A stretch of 7,585 bases of DNA from an uncultured Collinsella sp. (GTDB lineage: Bacteria > Actinomycetota > Coriobacteriia > Coriobacteriales > Coriobacteriaceae). The stretch covers positions 1 to 7,585 of the forward strand of contig CABUUE010000068.1 in assembly GCA_902494685.1 (NCBI GenBank), in the 5' to 3' direction. Positions 4,887-7,585 of the stretch are shown here, piece by piece (the stretch's first letter is position 1; the number at the start of each line of letters is the position of its first letter). The position numbers and the translations under genes are program-made. The notes below the pieces were generated by a model, which was not told the origin of the DNA, searched no databases, and saw nothing but the letters and a program-made list of their open reading frames with translations.

Positions 4887-6164
4887 CTAGTGCTGCGCGA
4901 CGACAACGCCCAGGCCATCGGGAATGACGGCCACCTTGGCATCGGCACCCTTCATCTCAAAGGCGAGCTTGAGCGCCTCCTCGAGGGTGTTGACCGGCGT
5001 CATGTGCATATCCTTGATCATCTGGTGATCGCACAGGTCGGTGACCATGATCACAGGGTGATGCGCCAGGATGCGGGCAAAGATCTGGCTCGTCCACTGG
5101 TCGGGCAGGGTCTCGTCCTTAGGACGGTCGATACAGGCGCGCTCAAACTCTGCCGGATCGTTGTCGGCGATGTTGTGATAGAAGCCCTCGCCGCCGTGAC
5201 CGTCGGCACAACCGGCGACGTCGATGATCACACCGCCCTCGGGAAGCGTGGCCTCGGCAGAGCACATGCCCTTCACGGCCTGGTAGATGTTCTGGTCGAG
5301 CGGGTAGCCGCCGTTGGTGGTGATGGCAATCTCGCACTCGACGGGCTCAACGCCGGCAAGGCTCTTTACGAACTCGCAGCCAGCCTCGTGTGCCTTGTGG
5401 ATGTCGCCGGCGAAGGAGCCAATGACCTCGTGCTTGCCGTTGAGCACCACGTTGAGCACAAAGGCAAGGTGAGCCATCTCGGCGGCGGCGAACATGTCCT
5501 CGCTCACGTGATTGTGGCAAAGGTTGCCGGCACGCGAATGAGAATCGTTCACAAACTGGCCGTTGTGGTTGTACATGATGGTCTTGTAGCTGGCGATGCC
5601 AGGCAGGACAGACTTGCGGCTGCCAGAGAAACCGGCAAAGAAGTGCGGCTCAATAAAGCCCTCGGCAAGCAGCAGATCGCAATCGGCGGCAATCTTGTTG
5701 ATGATGCACTCGCCACCAGAAGGCAGGGTGCCGATCTTTTCCATCATGCTGTCATCAGTCGCGACGTGCATAACGATTTCCTCGTTGGCAACGATCTCCT
5801 CGCCATACTTGTTGACGAGCTCCTCGTGCGTCGACGGACGATGCATACCCGTAGCAACCAGAATGCGAACGCGCGCCTCAGGCACAGCGGAGTGGATGTG
5901 ATGCAGCAGAATAGGCATCGTCACACGCGAGGGAACGGGACGCGTATGATCGGAGCTAATAATGACAATATCCTTCTTGCCAGCACAAAGCTCCTCGAGC
6001 GAAGGCGAGCCATAAGGGTTGGCAAGTGACTCCTCCACCAGCTCTTCCTGCGATTTTGTAGTCTTAAACTCGTTTTGATGACCTTCCATCACACCCGCGA
6101 AGTTCTTATCCTCGAGCTCCAGATGCAACGTCTTGTGGTCAAACGGCAGTTCACATTCAAACAA
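4887..6164 (-). CDS. larA: Lactate racemase, nickel-pincer enzyme
   Basis: LarA interconverts D- and L-lactate with a nickel-pincer nucleotide tethered to a lysine. The 425-residue product matches the Lactobacillus plantarum enzyme closely, with almost no gaps. Catalytic residues fall at the same numbers: H108 and H174 (acid/base pair), K184 (cofactor tether), H200 (nickel ligand), and Q295 and K298 (lactate binding). Other signatures are SDHTRPVPS (71-79), GFIEPHFFAGFSGSRKSVLPGI (169-190) and the segment NGGYPLDQNIYQAVKGM (284-300). That agreement makes racemase more likely than a paralogue acting on other 2-hydroxyacids. The start is TTG at 6164-6162; the frame is closed by TGA at 6188-6186 and has no ATG in between. 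GAGGG (6178-6174) lies nine bases upstream. larD follows on the same strand. No convincing promoter was found in the leader, but a terminator-like hairpin lies about 120 bases upstream. Confidence 0.96.
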   Translation of the reverse strand: MFECELPFDHKTLHLELEDKNFAGVMEGHQNEFKTTKSQEELVEESLANPYGSPSLEELCAGKKDIVIISSDHTRPVPSRVTMPILLHHIHSAVPEARVRILVATGMHRPSTHEELVNKYGEEIVANEEIVMHVATDDSMMEKIGTLPSGGECIINKIAADCDLLLAEGFIEPHFFAGFSGSRKSVLPGIASYKTIMYNHNGQFVNDSHSRAGNLCHNHVSEDMFAAAEMAHLAFVLNVVLNGKHEVIGSFAGDIHKAHEAGCEFVKSLAGVEPVECEIAITTNGGYPLDQNIYQAVKGMCSAEATLPEGGVIIDVAGCADGHGGEGFYHNIADNDPAEFERACIDRPKDETLPDQWTSQIFARILAHHPVIMVTDLCDHQMIKDMHMTPVNTLEEALKLAFEMKGADAKVAVIPDGLGVVVAQH

Positions 6165-6173
6165 TGACGAGCG

Positions 6174-6178
6174 CCCTC
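6174..6178 (-). promoter_or_regulatory. Ribosome binding site deciding the TTG start of larA
   Basis: The minus strand reads AAGGAAGAGGG (6184-6174); GAGGG is nine bases before TTG 6164. An in-frame stop at 6188 rules out a longer start, and the product begins like other LarA proteins (acidic residue, LPFD). The start is therefore well supported despite being TTG. Confidence 0.7.
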
Positions 6179-6284
6179 TTCCTTTTCAACTGACACACTA
6201 GATAAACCGTTGGAAGGATACGCCGCTCACCGAAAAACACCACCGTCCACCGACTCATTAACACAACGTTCATATTTGACCCAC

Positions 6285-6320
6285 AACAAAACGGCCGCGA
6301 CCCCAAACGGGACCGCAGCC
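6285..6320 (-). terminator. Intrinsic terminator-like hairpin upstream of larA (minus strand)
   Basis: Read on the minus strand, bases 6320-6309 pair with 6304-6293 over 12 positions (three of them G-T wobbles) around the loop GTTT, followed by GTTTTGTT. It would stop minus-strand transcription arriving from the ppc side. If the larA promoter lies further upstream, it would act as an attenuator in the larA leader. A CCTGTC/GACAGG dyad directly precedes it (6345-6322). Confidence 0.65.
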
Positions 6321-6321
6321 G

Positions 6322-6345
6322 CCTGTCAAAGACACTATAGACAGG
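6322..6345. promoter_or_regulatory. 6-bp dyad with 12-base spacer next to the terminator
   Basis: CCTGTC (6322-6327) and GACAGG (6340-6345) are exact reverse complements 12 bases apart. The spacer read on the minus strand begins TATAGT (6339-6334), a fair -10 box, but there is no -35 at the right distance. The arms differ from those of the larB dyad; only the spacer length is shared. Confidence 0.35.
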
Positions 6346-6403
6346 ATGATTTACGCAGCGCCGAGGCAAACATCTAGTCCGAGACGTACGCACGTAAGCC
6401 ATT

Positions 6404-6432
6404 TTGCATAAATTCGTTAATTAATTGCATAA
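6404..6432. repeat. Tandem TTGCATAA direct repeats, 21 bp apart
   Basis: TTGCATAA occurs at 6404-6411 and 6425-6432, a centre-to-centre distance of 21 bp or two helical turns, with the palindrome TTAATTAA between them. This places both on the same DNA face, as in paired operator sites. They lie about 240 bases upstream of the larA start. Confidence 0.4.
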
Positions 6433-6512
6433 GATGGCGCATGGATTTCTGGCCATAACTGGGTAGTACCCTCCGGAGCGTGCATTTTTGCGAGTATTCA
6501 GCATCGCGGGAT

Positions 6513-6535
6513 AAGATTTTGGTGCCAAAAATCTT
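6513..6535. repeat. Imperfect AT-rich dyad
   Basis: AAGATTTTGG (6513-6522) and CCAAAAATCTT (6525-6535) are complementary except for one extra A, with only TG between them. The tiny loop suits a DNA-protein site better than an RNA hairpin. No partner gene is obvious. Confidence 0.3.
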
Positions 6536-6798
6536 TCAAAAGGTAGATAGTCCTCATGACTCGACCCATCTGGATAGCATGCGGCGAGAAACCAGCCATA
6601 TATGATCGTCGCCAAAGCCCAATCGTCGTGCAAAAGCATCAACAAAGGCAGCGAAAGCCGGCTATGGCCTTATGCATCAATCTTTGGCTGCTGAAAACTC
6701 CGTTTTTTGCACGTCGCCCCAAGCACCACCCTCACCCAGCGGCTGATCCGCCGAAGACCGGACATCGCAGGGCCCGCCATTAGTTTACTTTTAGGCAC

Positions 6799-6891
6799 AC
6801 TCCGCAGGACGCAAGAAGCCCTCGCCGCACTCCACGCTATGCGCGAAGCGCGCCTTATTCCCTTCAGCTTTAATCCCAGAAGACCGAGGAC
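6799..6891 (-). repeat. Decayed copy 2 of the long hairpin element
   Basis: ACTCCGCAGGAC (6799-6810) matches the left internal-loop box of copy 1 with one change, and the next 20 bases (6811-6830) match copy 1 with two changes. A GCGC-GAA-GCGC cap (6841-6851) and a right box ending CCGAGGAC (6884-6891) are also present. The stems no longer pair and the box-to-box span is 93 bases instead of 69-71. It abuts copy 3, forming a tandem pair downstream of ppc. Confidence 0.65.
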
Positions 6892-6894
6892 GAA

Positions 6895-7021
6895 GGGGCC
6901 CGATGGGTTTCCCTCTGAATGCATTCCGCAGCACGAAGCCCCCCTATCCACAGCTCCGAAGGAGCAGGATAAGGGGGCTTCAAGTGCGAGGACGCATTCA
7001 GAGGGAAACCCATCGGGTCCC
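6895..7021 (-). repeat. Long structured hairpin element, copy 3 (downstream of ppc)
   Basis: Outer arms 6895-6922 and 6994-7021 pair over 28 positions, with 27 Watson-Crick pairs and one mismatch that becomes a G-U wobble when read as plus-strand RNA. The internal boxes are ATTCCGCAGCAC (6923-6934) and AAGTGCGAGGAC (6982-6993); here GCAC pairs with GTGC, where copy 1 has GGAC with GTCC. The inner stem 6935-6949 with 6967-6981 has 14 of 15 pairs. The cap GCTCC-GAA-GGAGC (6953-6965) again carries a GAA triloop. It ends 23 bases beyond the ppc stop, against 24 for copy 1 and larD. The stem sequences differ from copy 1 in both outer and inner helices, so pairing has been kept while sequence changed. 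Confidence 0.85.
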
Positions 7022-7044
7022 GGTGAGAGCCACAGGGCTATCGA

Positions 7045-7585
7045 TTACCCCGTGTTCTGCAGTCCTGCCGAGACGCCGGTCACAGTCGAAAGAATCAGGC
7101 TCATGTACTCGGCCTTCTTCTCCTCGGCCATCTCGTCCTGGTTCATACGCACCTCGCGAAGGGCGCGGACCTGGGCGATGGACAGGGCGTCGACGTAGGG
7201 GTTACGCACGCGAACGGCGCAGCCGAGCACGCGACGACGCTGCAGCGGCCATTCATCACCGACGATGGCAAGGACCCACTTACGGGTGAGCTGCATCTCG
7301 GTAAAGACCTTCTTGGACAGATCATCGCGGTCGCCCAGATGCAGATACATCTTGGCGATGCGCTGATCGGTCTTAGCAATCGACATCTCGATGTTGTCGA
7401 TAAAGGTGCGGAAGAACGGCCACTCCTGGTAGGCAGCCTTGAGCTGGTCAAGATCGCCAAGCTGCTCGCAGGCGGTGCCCAGACCGTACCAAGCGGCCAG
7501 GTTAATGCGCGCCTGGCTCCAGCTGAAGATCCACGGGATGGTACGCAGGTCATCGAGCGACTTGGCGCCCAGACCGCGCTTGGCG
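7045..7585 (-). CDS. ppc: Phosphoenolpyruvate carboxylase, C-terminal part (runs off right edge)
   Basis: PEP carboxylase makes oxaloacetate from phosphoenolpyruvate and bicarbonate in the cytoplasm, refilling the TCA branch. The 180 complete codons seen cover the C-terminal end of a protein normally about 900 residues long. Family marks are LRTIPWIFSWSQARINLAAWYGLGTA, close to the family consensus LRAIPWVFSWTQ plus the WYGLG segment, then EWPFFRTFIDNIEMSIAKTD, RNPYVDALS and the terminal NTG. The residue before NTG is glutamine, where most enzymes have arginine (RNTG). The stop is TAA at 7047-7045. It is followed after 23 bases by the long hairpin element (copy 3), which may take the place of a normal terminator. 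The start lies outside the window. Confidence 0.96.
   Translation of the reverse strand, partial: AKRGLGAKSLDDLRTIPWIFSWSQARINLAAWYGLGTACEQLGDLDQLKAAYQEWPFFRTFIDNIEMSIAKTDQRIAKMYLHLGDRDDLSKKVFTEMQLTRKWVLAIVGDEWPLQRRRVLGCAVRVRNPYVDALSIAQVRALREVRMNQDEMAEEKKAEYMSLILSTVTGVSAGLQNTG

Larger units (their letters stand above)
6346..6798. other. Gene-poor, AT-richer intergenic stretch between ppc and larA
   Basis: No open reading frame here combines a ribosome binding site, a sensible start and recognisable protein features. The stretch is richer in A and T than the flanking genes. It contains two direct repeats (6404-6432), an imperfect dyad (6513-6535) and, between 6541 and 6798, nothing that could be assigned. 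Minus-strand peptides at 6421-6645 and near 6380-6540 read like possible gene remnants but are not supported. Confidence 0.5.

Noticed and set aside
4019..4927. Plus-strand frame of 302 codons, and the 379-codon plus frame at 4890-6029
   Set aside because: They lie opposite larD and larA, start inside the hairpin or the larA stop, and show low-complexity composition typical of the antisense of GC-rich genes.
6421..6645. Minus-strand reading frame of 74 codons, and a second frame ending near 6376 that reads like a protein tail
   Set aside because: No ribosome binding site, TTG start, and stops break the second frame. Codon use does not match neighbours and no family was recognised. A gene remnant remains possible but unsupported.
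6706..7289. Plus-strand frames of 163 and 128 codons
   Set aside because: They run through the hairpin copies and antisense to ppc and have no ribosome binding site or known motifs.
1..7585. CRISPR array, tRNA, rRNA, insertion sequence or prophage genes
   Set aside because: No regular short repeats, no tRNA-like cloverleaf ends, no transposase or integrase sequence were seen on either strand.

Overview
The window looks like chromosomal DNA from a GC-rich gut actinobacterium of the Coriobacteriia, most like Collinsella. This rests on the strong G/C preference at third codon positions, the gene content, and a lactate racemase very close to the Lactobacillus type. It is a judgement from reading the sequence, not from a search.

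Layout. Positions 1-560 (minus) hold the N-terminal 186 codons of aspartyl-tRNA synthetase (aspS), running off the left edge. serB (817-1452, plus) diverges from it. Then come larB (1567-2349), larC (2360-3256) and a TetR-family regulator (3259-3798), packed as one plus-strand operon. Facing them on the minus strand are larA (6164-4887) and a glycerol-facilitator-type channel, larD-like (4837-4106). After an 880-base stretch without a convincing gene, the C-terminal 180 codons of phosphoenolpyruvate carboxylase (ppc, minus) run off the right edge.

How the genes work together. LarA racemises D- and L-lactate using a nickel-pincer nucleotide made from nicotinic acid adenine dinucleotide by LarB, LarE and LarC. 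LarD-type channels move lactic acid across the membrane. Here the system is split into two converging transcription units, with a TetR gene at the end of the cofactor unit. larE is not in the window, and LarC stops where the first LarC domain (LarC1) normally ends. A perfect 10-bp dyad with a 12-base spacer sits at the putative larB promoter and is a candidate operator.

The most unusual content is non-coding. Two very long hairpins (3955-4081 and 6895-7021) and one decayed relative (about 6799-6891) form a repeat family. The two intact copies have different stem sequences but the same architecture: a 28-29 bp outer stem, a conserved asymmetric internal loop, a 4-bp helix with a compensatory base-pair change, a 15-bp inner stem, and a 5-bp cap with a GAA triloop. 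Both lie 23-24 bases beyond the stop codon of a minus-strand gene (larD, ppc) in the same orientation. Their paired arms have changed together, which points to selection for structure: a 3'-end RNA element, an unusual terminator, or a DNA cruciform.
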